Assembly (NCBI GenBank): GCA_951640195.1
Contig: OX621167.1
Location: forward strand, 62,001-126,000
Source of the DNA: Porpolomopsis calyptriformis
Lineage: Eukaryota > Basidiomycota > Agaricomycetes > Agaricales > Hygrophoraceae
Direction of reading: 5' to 3'
DNA length: 64,000 nucleotides
In this document: positions 1-10,010 of the stretch, piece by piece
Layout of the letters: every line of letters begins with the position of its first letter
Position numbering within the stretch: position 1 is the stretch's first letter
Translations under genes and position numbers: made by a program
The notes under the pieces: model-generated
Database searches by the model: none
What the model saw: only the letters and a program-made list of their open reading frames with translations
What the model was told of the DNA's origin: nothing

Positions 1-340
1 ATTGAACATAAAATCCTGATTTTTAAAGAGCTCTGTGATAAGTTGGAGATATACCCCCCCATACCCCTTATATCACTGATTGCGGTACCCCAAATGGTCC
101 ATAAATTGGGATTTTTGTATTCCCCACCTCTATGACACTGGGGCTATCGATTGAATATGAAACCCCGATTTTTAGAGCAGTCTATAGCTACTTATACTTA
201 TGCCTCCTCCTAAAACCTTACTATCTTCCACCACGACATACCAAATGCTCTAAAAATCGGAATTTTCTGTGGGCCCACCATTAGTTCACTGTGCCTATCG
301 AATGGATATGAAATTGTGATTTATAGAGTGCAATACAATA
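1..340. repeat. End of satellite array (141/149-bp monomers)
   Basis: Last monomers of the satellite described at 27635-29650. The first monomer is well preserved. The next, from about 147, decays after about 30 bp, and by 300-340 only a weak relative is left. The edge holds an inverted piece of the monomer: a perfect 15-bp inverted repeat at 165-179 and 246-260. Confidence 0.85.
165..260. repeat. 15-bp inverted repeat at satellite edge
   Basis: Arms 165-179 (ccgatttttagagca) and 246-260 (tgctctaaaaatcgg) are perfect reverse complements separated by 66 bp. The left arm is the conserved gatttttaaagag segment of the satellite monomer, so the right arm looks like an inverted monomer fragment. 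It recurs at 29475-29570 and 58785-58880. Confidence 0.8.
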
Positions 341-737
341 GCTGGGCTGCATAATGGTATAAATGGAGTATTTTACATATATCTCAAGAATGGGACCGCC
401 AATTTTTTTAATTTATGGCTTAAACCGATTGTATTGGGATGCCCTAACGATCCCCCAAAGAATTTTGAATTAATTTTGTGCCAGCATTTTGGTCATTTTG
501 TTGATAATGGGTCCCTGATATATAAATACTAGATTTTGACCAATAAATGCTGGCCTCTGCCACACTGAACTTGGAAGAAGCTTGTAAAAGATGATGCTCA
601 GACTTGCAACAAAGGAAGGTCTTATCTGTTGATCACACAGAGGATACTATCGAACACTGCCCCATGCTCAGGAGGCAACTTGTATCAAAGGAAGATGTGG
701 TACAATATAGTCGTATACATGGGCAGGTCCACACCAC
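341..737. other. Non-coding spacer with imperfect palindrome and TATA-like site
   Basis: No gene is seen between the satellite and the stop of the PHD-like gene. An imperfect palindrome spans 481-553: ccagcatttt at 481-490 pairs with aaatgctgg at 545-553, and the inner ggtcatttt pairs partly with the gattttgacc segment near 532-541. A good TATA-like string, tatataaata, lies at 519-528 on the plus strand. Only antisense sequence follows it, so any transcript started there would run antisense to the PHD-like gene. Confidence 0.5.
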
Positions 738-3700
738 TCATGTTGATTGGGTTTCGCCCACCTTCTTCCTTCCACCTTCCTTCCACTTAGCGTGTGCCCA
801 GGCGTCAGGTGGCACAGGGAACGGCAAAATACAGTACTTGTATGGCCGCAAGTGCTTTTTGTCACAGTCCTGTACAAAGTTAGGTCGACGAACCTTCTGC
901 ACACGCGACTTGCAGAATCCACATGAAAGGCGGCACCAATCGCCCTTCTTATCAAGCATGCTTGACGTTACAAAACAGCCCACACCACATGTCGGACATG
1001 CCGGAGGATCCAATCCCCATGGGCAGTCCTCGTTGGAGAGCGCGAATTGCGTGACGGAAATGTCACCTCCTGATTCCGATTCCGATCCCTTCCATGCACG
1101 AATGAGCAGGACGGGTGTGTGTGAGAGGATGTCTACTCGGTCAAATGACCGATGCAGCGCTTCCTCCACATCCTGCATGTTCTTCTCTTGCTGAAGGAAT
1201 GCCAGCTCAACGAATAACGGCAATGCAGATGTGACTTTGATAGGCGATAACACCTTTGCGGAGAATCCAATGACCCAAGTGAAGATATTACTAGAAGGAG
1301 GGATAAAACGGTTTATTGATTGTTGGGCAGAAGTCGCAAAGGGGAAGGGGAAGAGGGAAATCCTGCATACCTTTCAACCAGGGACTTCCACGACTGTAGA
1401 CTTCCCTCGTGGTGAAATGTGTGCCCACAGCACAGGGCAATCAAGCCCTTGATTGATGGGTTCTGCATAAACACGGGATCGTATGCATCCTGCATAGTAG
1501 CGCGTAGAATCTGGGGAAACCGGTTCCGGTTCAGTTCCAGTTCGACGATAGCATCTTCTTATGAAGTCCTCCAACAACTACTTACTTCGGTGATGTGGGC
1601 GTGGCGGTTGGTTTTGGCCCCTGGGAATGCGTAGACTAACTCCCCCGTTTGAACTGTAGTATGGCCTTCAAGGACGACAAGGACTGCTGAGTTCGGGAAT
1701 CGCTTTATCCACTCCACCGCTTGTGAGCGCAATGCTTTGAGAGTGCGTCCATTATTCAAGTAAACGTATATAGTCTGGAGCTGTTTATAGAATACCATAA
1801 GCCTAAATCACTCGGTCATTCGAGGAAACGTCCCTCACCTGGTCATCCTGCTCGTGCTTGTAAAAGTCTTTCAATCGCCCTGCGATATTCGGGGCGGTTA
1901 GTGTCTCTTTGACCATTCTTGCCTCACATGTGTATATGTGGATGTAGAGGAGGGGGGTTATAACCCTCCCCCCGTGGAAGAATGATTTTATTCGTGAGTT
2001 GATTGTATACTGAAGAAGGAAAATCAGTGGTGTTGTCTTGCATGAAGTAGATCCAAACCTTGGGAAGTATTTTTTTGAGGCGACAATGCCTCAGGCAGTA
2101 CCATGGAGTTCCCTCAGGAACATCCCACTGGACACACGCAGTCGAGTCCGAGGAAACACACAGCATGACACCACACCCTGGTTCACTGCATACCACAAAT
2201 GACCCACCATCACTACAATATTGGCAAAACTATCCAAAACATGCAGCATATTAGCGGGACTCGTAATAAATTATTTTTCCTCCCATCTTCTTACCATCTT
2301 TGCCGACCCCTTGCCTTGTGCTTCATCATCATCTTGAGATGATGATGCCGTTTCCGACGTCAGTTTATCCATGTTCTCCAATGAATGGAGAAAGTCTTCG
2401 CCAGGGTTTCCTGGCAGTGCATCCGTGATGCAGGTTGACGTGTGAAACCCATAGCGCCGTCGCTTCACTGCACGGCCACCTGCAGCAGCCTTCCTCTTCC
2501 TCTTCTTGGGCACACGGTTGGAAGTCTGTTTTTTCGTCGCTCCACTTGACGAACTCCTCCTCTCTGCACCCACATGCTTCGCATTGGGTTGAGATGGTGG
2601 ATCCAGGGAGGGGGAGGATGCAGGCAACGGATGGTTGTTGATTGAAGATGATGCTGTGAGCATCGGATCAATGCCGAAGTTTTCATCCTGAAGTGGAGGT
2701 GATGTTGGCTTGCCTCCGCTCGAGCTGGTTGCTTTGTTTAAAAAGAGTGTGTAATGTCAACAACTGTTCATCAAAGAAACAATGTAGGATGATGTACATG
2801 GAATGTTTGCCAAGTCACCGAGGTCGAAATTGAACTCGGGCTGGTTCTCTGCTATACTGCCGCGCATCACAGCAGCAGGTTGATTAGCTGCATCCTTGGC
2901 TGGGGCGGCAGGGTTGGCAGGGGCGGCAGGTGTCGCAGGGGCGGTGGATTTGGCTGGGGGGGCGGATTTAGCTGGGGGGGCGGATTTGGCTGGGGGGGCG
3001 GATTTGGCTGGGGCAGCAGGGTTGGCGGTGGCGGCGGGTTTGGCTGGGGCAGTGGTTTGGGCTGGGGCGGCGGGTTTGGCAGGGGCGGTGGATTTGGCAG
3101 GGGCAGTGGGGTTGACAGTGGCGGATTTGGCTGGGGCAGCAGGGTTGGCGGTGGCGGCGGTTTTAGCTGGGGCGGTGGTTTGGGCTCGGGCGGCGGTTTT
3201 AGCTGGGGCGGTGGTTTGGGCTCGGGCGGCGGGTTTGGCAGGGGCGGTGGGTTTGGATGCAGGAATGGGCTGGGCTGGGGCGGTGGCTTGGTTGCCGGTA
3301 TTTTCAAATGTTGCGAGCGTTAGTTTGTTTCCGACTTGCACCTGTTCCAATGCTGCCAACAATGGCTCTAGACTACCACAGAATGTGGGTCATTATGCTA
3401 TGCCACAGATCAGATCCAATACATACCTGTGTGAGTCGGCCTTGTCTTTCGTGAGATCGATGGGCCGAGATGTGGAGGTAGATGGAGATGGAGCCGACTG
3501 GTGGGTCTGTTCACCTACTTGGCGCTCTTGGCCAGGATCGGAAGGAGGCTGGGTGGCTTGGGTAAGGGGTGGTTGGTGGATGAGGGCATTTGGCTGCGTG
3601 CTAGTTGGTGATGATATGTTAATAAAGAGACATAAAGATATGTTTGTTTGTTTGTTCATACTCTATGCCGCGTGCAGAAATTTTGGGAGAAGGTGAGATG

Positions 3701-3888
3701 TTCAGGAAATCGTTGGGATTCCAACCACCTTCATTGGGTTCAGGGGTATAGCGTGGTGAAGGTTGATTGGTTGTGTGGCCTTGGGTCGGGGAGATATTCA
3801 TCGGAGAGGGTGGGTTGCCTTGGGAGGAATCACTATCAGAGTAATCATCCCCATGAAAGTTGCTAGTCGCTGATTGTGTATGGGGCAT
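738..3888 (-). CDS. PHD-like zinc-finger nuclear protein, 880 aa
   Basis: Nine exons, with total phase closing exactly: 3888-3662, 3600-3427, 3372-2798, 2731-2295, 2229-2059, 2009-1839, 1780-1586, 1510-1371, 1290-738. The N-terminal 130 residues are Ser/Pro/Asn rich. Residues about 164-292 are a low-complexity APAK/PAAPAK tract. Basic clusters KKRKRK (401-406) and KRRR (415-418) look like a bipartite nuclear signal. Residues 472-520 form a PHD/ADD-like zinc finger, with CxxC at 473/476 followed by DGG, then C485, C490, C495, C503, C516 and H519/C520. A second Cys-rich patch has CPTC (795-798) and CGFC (820-823). The middle and C-terminal parts resemble, from memory, a large uncharacterised Agaricomycete family. 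A role in reading histones or binding DNA is inferred. Divergent from the Ulp1-like gene, 408 bp apart. Confidence 0.82.
2880..3290. repeat. G/C-skewed low-complexity tract inside the PHD-like gene
   Basis: Degenerate 9-15 bp repeats (ggctggggcgg type on the plus strand) encode the APAK/PAAPAK tract on the minus strand. G runs of 4-7 on the plus strand could form G-quadruplexes. Long open frames on the plus strand here (Gly- or Ala-rich) are by-products of the repeat. Confidence 0.8.
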
Positions 3889-4296
3889 TGCAGCTAATCG
3901 TGTATGAAAAGTCTGTTGTAACGGCGCTAAGGAAAAAGAGACTCACGTGATTTGATTTTTTTTTTTTTTTTTTGAATTCAGCAAATGTATGCGCTAAGAT
4001 GCACTAGTTAGTTCTATATTACTATACACAACCAACTCTGCAACTTTGTTCGCAGCCTTATAAGTGGGTTGTCCCAGGGCTTTGGCTCACGCAGTGAGTT
4101 TCATGAGTTGTGTCGTGATTTGATTTAATCGACAGGCAAACGAAGGCTGCAAGAAGTGAAGTAAAGTGAACTGGTGGCTAGTCCTATAAGGATTTCTAGG
4201 AAACCCCGAAGCCTCACATAGAGTCGCTTTGTGAGGTGAGTGTTTATGTGTGGGTTCCGTTAGTGTACGCGAATCAACTTAAGCTGGAATTAAGGA
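3889..4296. promoter_or_regulatory. Shared divergent promoter region of PHD-like and Ulp1-like genes
   Basis: 408 bp between two start codons pointing away from each other. It holds a run of about 18 T at 3957-3974, a ttataag string near 4060 and no open frame of note. Poly(dA:dT) tracts are common nucleosome-depleted promoter elements in fungi; that this one acts so is inferred. Confidence 0.5.
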
Positions 4297-5904
4297 ATGG
4301 CTGAAGTTTTCGCCAACGATGAAAGCCTCTGGAATCAGTCGACAACCCCCCCCGTTAGCAAGTTCACTAAATGGACCTTTGGACGTAATTTCATCTGGAT
4401 AGGCACGATATGCTGCGAATTGCATGATGATGGCCTCCCAGCATTCGAGCTTGCGCTCTTTGATGCGCACTACATGTATTGGCATACAAGTGCTACTGGC
4501 CAGTACAGCCATAACTACAACTACCACACTCGGTTGCGTGCTGCCATAGAGGACTACTTCAAGGGGGTGAAGGGGCATAATTTGCGCTCGCCTGAAGTCC
4601 TCACCCCATGGCTATGGCGAACATTCTGTGGATGCACCCATATCCCAGAGGGCCGCAATGACTTTATGGAACTCATTAAGAGATATGGTGCCTGGAAGGA
4701 TGAAGGCATGCCTGCACCCTCTCTGGACGGTGAGTGTAATGAGATATTTATTCACGCTTCGATTTTAATTTTAATTGACACGCAGAGTGGGAAAGGGCTT
4801 TAAAAACCCCCAGTGTCCAGCTTTATCTGCCCAGGTGGCTAGAAATTTCAAAAGACCACCTAGGCTTCCCAGAGAAAAAGACAAGACTTTACGCCTGGCA
4901 ATTCCATGTGTTTTTGCGAGCATGCCCAAGCAGTACTATTGCAGCTGGTAAGACATTGCGTTTTCTCTGCTTGTTGAAGACTAACTATTTGGTGTAAAAG
5001 AGGCAAACAAACCATTGAAATTTGTCGACACCCCGATCTATGCCTTTTTCTCCAAGGAAGAGCGTTCCACGATGCCTTGGATACGTCTGCTTGCAGACCC
5101 ATCCTTGGTATGCCCACGCTCCACCTCCCTCGTTGACCACAAAGCTCTACAAAAGCTTAACCCAGGCGCCGAATTGGATGACTCTATCCTAGGCTCATAC
5201 ATCGATCTCTGTCGGGCTCAGAATAAGGATAAAGAAGTAAAACTGATATCGACATATTTCTGGCCTCAGGTATCAAACCTAGACCACAAGGATTATGGTG
5301 GCGCAACAAGGTTGCTCTCTGCAGAGTTGGTAAGCCCTTTTCCCAAACGTTTCCTTCCTTCCATCGATCTGACAGGTTACCAAGAATGGCCAAAAGGTCA
5401 AACGTGGATGGTATGCAGCTGCTTTGTCCTCCATCAACGAGACGTTGGAAACCTTGAAGTCCCTTTATATCCCCGTAAACCAAAACCAAAATCACTGGCT
5501 GCTGCTGAGGATGAACTTCACGGATCGACGCTGGGAGTTCTATGATAGTATGACTGCATGCGGAAATGCGAAGACCCGGGCAGGCATTATTAAAGTGAGA
5601 TTTTCAAGCCACAGAGTTCCTGATTAAATGCTGACAGGTGTCGAAAAAGGCTGTCAGCGATTATCTCACCACTGAGGTGAATTATAATCTCTCTGGGTGG
5701 AATTGCGAAACAGATATGTCTGTGCCGCAACAAAAAGGGTCCACAGATTGCGGGGTGTATACCTGTCAATATCTCAAGTGGCTGGTCAACGGTATGGCTA
5801 TACCTTCAGTTTTGGAAGAGGCTGATGTTGCTGATTTTCGGAATATGATGATCATGGAGCTGGTTTCTGGGAAGCTTAGGATTGGCGATCGCAAGGAATC
5901 TTAA
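4297..5904 (+). CDS. Ulp1-like (C48) cysteine protease, 469 aa
   Basis: Five exons with exact phase closure: 4297-4729, 4786-4947, 5001-5329, 5376-5594, 5638-5904; introns are 43-56 nt. The C-terminal domain carries the full set of Ulp1/SENP residues: H348 in QNHWLLL, D365 in WEFYDSM, Q413 in VPQQ and C419 in STDCGVY. The spacing of six residues from Q413 to C419 matches yeast Ulp1. The family cleaves SUMO or SUMO-like modifiers; the substrate here is unknown. The N-terminal 300 residues match nothing I recognise. Family C48 genes also ride in fungal and plant DNA transposons, so it could be cargo of a mobile element. Convergent with the AT-hook gene, 134 bp apart. Confidence 0.9.
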
Positions 5905-6038
5905 TATACACTCACTGTACTATTCACCTGGTTTTTGTCTGAAGATGGGGTAGCTTTATTAGCTGTAATAGCATTCAGCATTCGTTCAGCATTCGTTCAT
6001 TCAGCCATTCTATTCATTTGTGCATCGCAACCTTGTCT

Positions 6039-8045
6039 TCATTTCATCATTTCCTCAACATACTTATGAAAGTTGTGCATGGCACCTTTGGCAATGAGGG
6101 CGTGTATGCCTTTGAACGTTCTCTTCATGAAAACCAACTCGTCGTTGTCCTCAAACATAGTGAAATTTGCCAAGTCTTGTCGCTTTTTCCACTCCATCAC
6201 CAGATTCTTGATCTAGTCAGAAAAATGGATGGATGCAATACCCCCATATTCGACAGAAAGACATACCATGTCTACATCAAAGTGTGACAAATCGACCCAT
6301 ATGCCTTTCTTGTCGTATCCTTTCGTTGCATCCGATAGATCAAGGAGGTGGGTTGCGAGGTCATCTGCATTACCGCTGAGTGGCTGAAGGAGCAATTTCA
6401 CCCAACGTGGGATGGGTTCTGGTTCTAGCTTATCGTGACCATCATCCACGACCTAGAAGAAAAAGGATGGCTACCGTCACCATCCATCTGGACTTGTACT
6501 CCGAATGACTCGAATGCAAGCCTGATACCCACCAGAGTGGTGTCTGTAGCGCGCCCCTTCCCCTTCGTATCCTAGGAGACATACATATAAGCATACACGA
6601 GGCACATGATGGGGAAAATACTATACCCTTTTCCTTTTCTCAACCTCTATTTCTGGATCCAGACCTACAAGCAGGCTTTCGGATAGATTTCGATTTCGAT
6701 TTTTCTGGACGAATTCTTGGATAAATCGCCATTGCTTCTGACTAGGTATGAAGAAGATAAGACCCACCTGCTGAGGGTGATTCACAGATGGTATAGCTGA
6801 GGAGGGTATACGCCTTGCCAATGAGGGCTGCTTAGGGCGTCTTACCTGTACAAATCATTCAAATACAAACATAAAACTACAAACAAACCTGGAAGTCCTT
6901 GCCAGGAGAAGCAGGTAGTGACTTTGCTGAGACGCCTGCTTCTGCTTCTGGTTTTGTATTCGCTTGAATTCTCTGTGTATGGTGAATATGACGCCATTGA
7001 AAAATAACATAGTCGGTACCTTTCTCATGGCCTTTTTTCTGGGGACATCACCCCCCGTTAATGCAGGGAGGGTCTGAAAGAAATCCATAGGGCAAGATGC
7101 AACCCTCTCTCCACTCCTCAGAATCCGTGCTTTGGGGAAATCATTAGATAATTCAACATGCTTGTCCTTGCGTGGGCGTCCTCGCTTCCTTTTTGGAGCT
7201 CATGAAATTAATTGAATGATAAGTACTTAACAAGCTATCGAATTGACATCAGGATCACACACCTTCACCTTCACCCTCACCTTGATCGTTATCATCTTGT
7301 TCATATTCGTGTTCGTGTTCATACCCAGGTCCAAGTTCAAGCTCAGGTACACGCTCAAGTTCCACGGAGGAGATCGCGACAGCCTCCAAACGATTGGTGA
7401 ACCCAAATAAGATGCAGTCTGCTTCGAAACCGTCAAGCCAGGTGGTGCAATTCGATCGGTCACTGAAAGGATCAACGGATTTTAGGACTTGGGGAAGCCA
7501 GTAGAATTCTTTGCTCTACTTCCAGGATAAAAGGTCTGGGTATACAAGCATTTATTACTCAAGCCTAGCCTTGAAAATATCGATATCTTACCATACCACC
7601 AGTGTTGTCTGGAAGAATAATGGCTTCTAAGCTCGGCTTCGAATGCTTTGAGTTTTTTGGGCTGGTGGGCCTTCCCTAGCTCCAGTCGAACACAGAACCG
7701 ATGAACGACATCAGGAATCCAAAGACTGCCAGATGCAGGCTTTTCTCTTTGCGCTTCCTTTATGATATACGTCCTAAGCATGTCATACCATACCATCAAC
7801 TTTCCAAGATGACTCCCTCCATCCTCTTTTTGAAATTGCAGCTGAAGCTGGCACAAGTCAATGACGGTGAATATTGGCCTCCACTTTATCGGGAGAGAAC
7901 AAATATGTTGGGCCGCTTGGACTGACATGAGTCCATCCTGGGTGGTGTTTTTGATATAGCATCGTGAGGATAGCGGAACCGTGGCCTGCGGGACCTTTCC
8001 AACAGGCCACCAGCTAGTTTCGAGAGCATGCAAATCAGTCTCCAT
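6039..8045 (-). CDS. AT-hook protein, about 505 aa
   Basis: Exons 8045-7592, 7508-7263, 7198-7020 and 6972-6889, followed by further exons down to a TGA at 6041-6039. Phases agree across the joins, with one doubtful intron near 6780 (about 505 or 526 aa). Exon 3 encodes an AT-hook at about residues 236-246 (KRKRGRPRKDK, core GRP), preceded by an acidic Glu/Gly stretch (about 205-233). Another basic cluster, KRKR, lies further on. The N-terminal 200 residues are an unrecognised globular region rich in Trp and Leu. AT-hooks bind the minor groove of AT-rich DNA, so nuclear DNA binding is likely; anything more is unknown. The start at 8045 is the first ATG in frame; an upstream exon is possible. 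Confidence 0.7.
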
Positions 8046-8703
8046 GGATTTTATCAAGAGATTTAGCAAGATGCACTAAAGTGATCGGGGCAAGTATGGT
8101 TTGTTTGTCGAGATTTATCAGCTACGCCTGCTATACTTCACTGCATATACCGTATTGAGTCGATGGAGCTGTAGATTGAGCTAAAAAGTAGAGGACAACT
8201 GTGGAATAACACTGCGCCATTCGATCCTGATCCTGCCACCTTCTTCTACCTGCCCTTCTCCCTTGCGTTCACTTAGAGGCCTGGCTGAAATAAATGCATT
8301 CCGTTTGAAGCAAAGGTTGGAGAGCAGTCTAACAGAGTTTCAGTGTACTCCTCTGAACCGAACCGCTCTGTTCCGAACAGAGTGTACTTGGTTAAAAGGT
8401 GGTGATACATTGTGGTGCAGTGAAGCTAAGAGGCAAGAACCAGGCCGACCGAAGGTGAATGGTAACATAGCGCTGTGTAGCACTGACTAACTGCATGACG
8501 CATGCAGCGTTCGCTGACAGGACATGAACCTACTGCGGTCTGAGAATTAAGGGGCGAGAAAACCAAGCCAATCGACAGTGAGCGTGGGCAGAGCTCGTTT
8601 GCCACAAGCCACAATAATCGTGGCATCCACACTATAAAATCCCCTCATTTTTTCTCGACCCCAATTCTCCACTTTCTCCCTAAGCCACCACCCACCATCC
8701 ATC
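8046..8703. other. Divergent intergenic region with TATA box
   Basis: 658 bp between the AT-hook gene start and the first F-box gene start. A TATAAAA string at 8633-8639 lies about 65 bp upstream of the F-box ATG and is a plausible promoter element for it. Nothing else is recognised. Confidence 0.5.
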
Positions 8704-9755
8704 ATGATCCTCCTTCCCCTAGAGCTGTGGTTCAAAATAATCTCCCACATTCAGGACAGGCCCAGGGATCTACTCGCACTATCCCTAGTGAATAGGGATG
8801 TTTCCTCCGCTGTGTTGCCCTCCCTGGCCCAATATGCCATCGTCAATCCATTGCCACAGCCGCGACACCCTATCCACCTTGTTGAGTTCACCGCCATTTC
8901 GGAGTGGGGCGGCGATTTGGTTCAGGAACATCTGGAGATGGCCGGGAGTAACCTGTGGGTCGCCAGGTTGGGATTCGATGCCTCCGGATGTCAGTGTTTT
9001 AGTTTATTCCTATATGTCTGGGCTTTATCACTAATCCCGCATAAAGATGACTGCCTAGAACTCGAGCGGTTAAGCTTTTCCCGCAACTTATACCTCAGGG
9101 AAGTTACCCTCTCTGGATTACGACTAAAAATGCCGGGTCACTACGACACAATCGATATCTCGAGAATATTTGCTGGATGTCTGATGAGTGCTTTGACCAA
9201 GTTCACTCTGGATCTTACACGGGCCAACCTGGATAACTGCGTCAACGTCAATTGGGCCCTCCTCGACGCATATCTTTCCTCGAGACCTTCCCTTCAATCT
9301 GTGCACATTTTAGGCCCTCTGTTTGTGATAGAGGTCAACGATATCATGCCACTGATTGGCACCAAGGGCATCCTTAGGGTGACATCCATGCCAACCCTGC
9401 CGGAACCATCGGTACCATGGCCATCCCTATCGTGGGTGGGTATGTAAGCGAGGCAGGAAGAAGTTTTGAAGAAGGAAGGGTAGTGGAAGGGGGCAGGATA
9501 CGGGTTGAATGGGAATGTGGTGACGTTATCCTGTAGCCATCTGTTGCAATGGATCGCGTATGATGACCCTGCCTGATACTGATGAGTCTGGATTGGAAGA
9601 TATCGTCCTCTTGAGACGACCCAAGCCCAAGGCGGAGAACACAGAGAGAGATCGTTGTCATTGTTGCTGCATCTGTGTCTACTTTTTATATGTATACGAC
9701 ATCGAAGGGGTCTAACCTACAAAGCGAAGCGCTTTGTGATCCTTTGATAGCACGA
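8700..9755 (+). repeat. Left arm of large inverted duplication (F-box)
   Basis: This arm matches 9985-11040 in reverse complement. It covers the F-box gene and about 300 bp downstream, and ends in cctttgatagcacga at 9741-9755, the reverse complement of tcgtgctatcaaagg at 9985-9999. The arms are diverged, with small indels such as an extra 16 bp near 9720, so the duplication is much older than the 29.3-kb amplification. Confidence 0.85.
8704..9447 (+). CDS. F-box protein, 247 aa (copy A)
   Basis: Intronless. An F-box-like motif at the N-terminus (LPLELWFKIISHIQ, then DLLALSLVNR, residues about 4-35) is followed by a region with leucine-rich character (LREVTLSGLRL, LTKFTLDL, LQSVHILGPL). F-box proteins link substrates to SCF (Skp1-cullin) ubiquitin ligases; large families of these are typical of Agaricomycetes. 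Paralogous along its length to the minus-strand gene at 10224-11027. Relative to that paralogue the last few codons are altered by a one-base shift and an early stop (after PSLSWVGM), so the C-terminus is truncated. A TATA box lies about 65 bp upstream. Confidence 0.8.
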   Translation: MILLPLELWFKIISHIQDRPRDLLALSLVNRDVSSAVLPSLAQYAIVNPLPQPRHPIHLVEFTAISEWGGDLVQEHLEMAGSNLWVARLGFDASGCQCFSLFLYVWALSLIPHKDDCLELERLSFSRNLYLREVTLSGLRLKMPGHYDTIDISRIFAGCLMSALTKFTLDLTRANLDNCVNVNWALLDAYLSSRPSLQSVHILGPLFVIEVNDIMPLIGTKGILRVTSMPTLPEPSVPWPSLSWVGM

Positions 9756-9870
9756 TATTACTGAGAAGAAAGATTGTTGGATTGCGCAGCGGCTGCAAGT
9801 AATATCGAACTGTTGCTTTTGTCACCCACGCAGATTCGCCCTGCCATTTCCCATCGGAGAGATCCCTAAA

Positions 9871-10010
9871 GCTAAATATGTAGCAACTCGTGCTGCAAAG
9901 GAAGCCTTATGGCTCCGCACCTTTATTGGTGAAGTATTTGGCCCAATCCCGTCTCAACTATCTTTTCAAACAACCAATCGGCTATCGTGCTATCAAAGGA
10001 TCACAAAGCC
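9871..10010 (+). pseudogene. Ty1/Copia RNase H remnant
   Basis: From 9871 the frame reads AKYVATRAAKEALWLRTF followed by IGEVFGPI, matching the Copia integrase/RT-RNase H polyprotein near its C-terminus. The match resumes one frame away at 9969 as NNQSAIVLSKDHKA, the remains of the usual DNQSAI-L-KD motif with the Asp lost. It is short and frameshifted, with no LTRs or other domains visible. It sits at the centre of the inverted F-box duplication, and the QSAIVLSKDH part is present on both arms. Confidence 0.8.

Noticed and set aside
604..1194. 196-aa plus-strand open frame at the start of each unit
   Set aside because: It lies antisense to the last exon of the PHD-like gene, whose nine-exon model closes in phase and has zinc-finger cysteines. 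Composition is not protein-like.
2896..3696. 266-aa Ala/Gly-rich plus-strand frame
   Set aside because: By-product of the low-complexity APAK repeat on the other strand.
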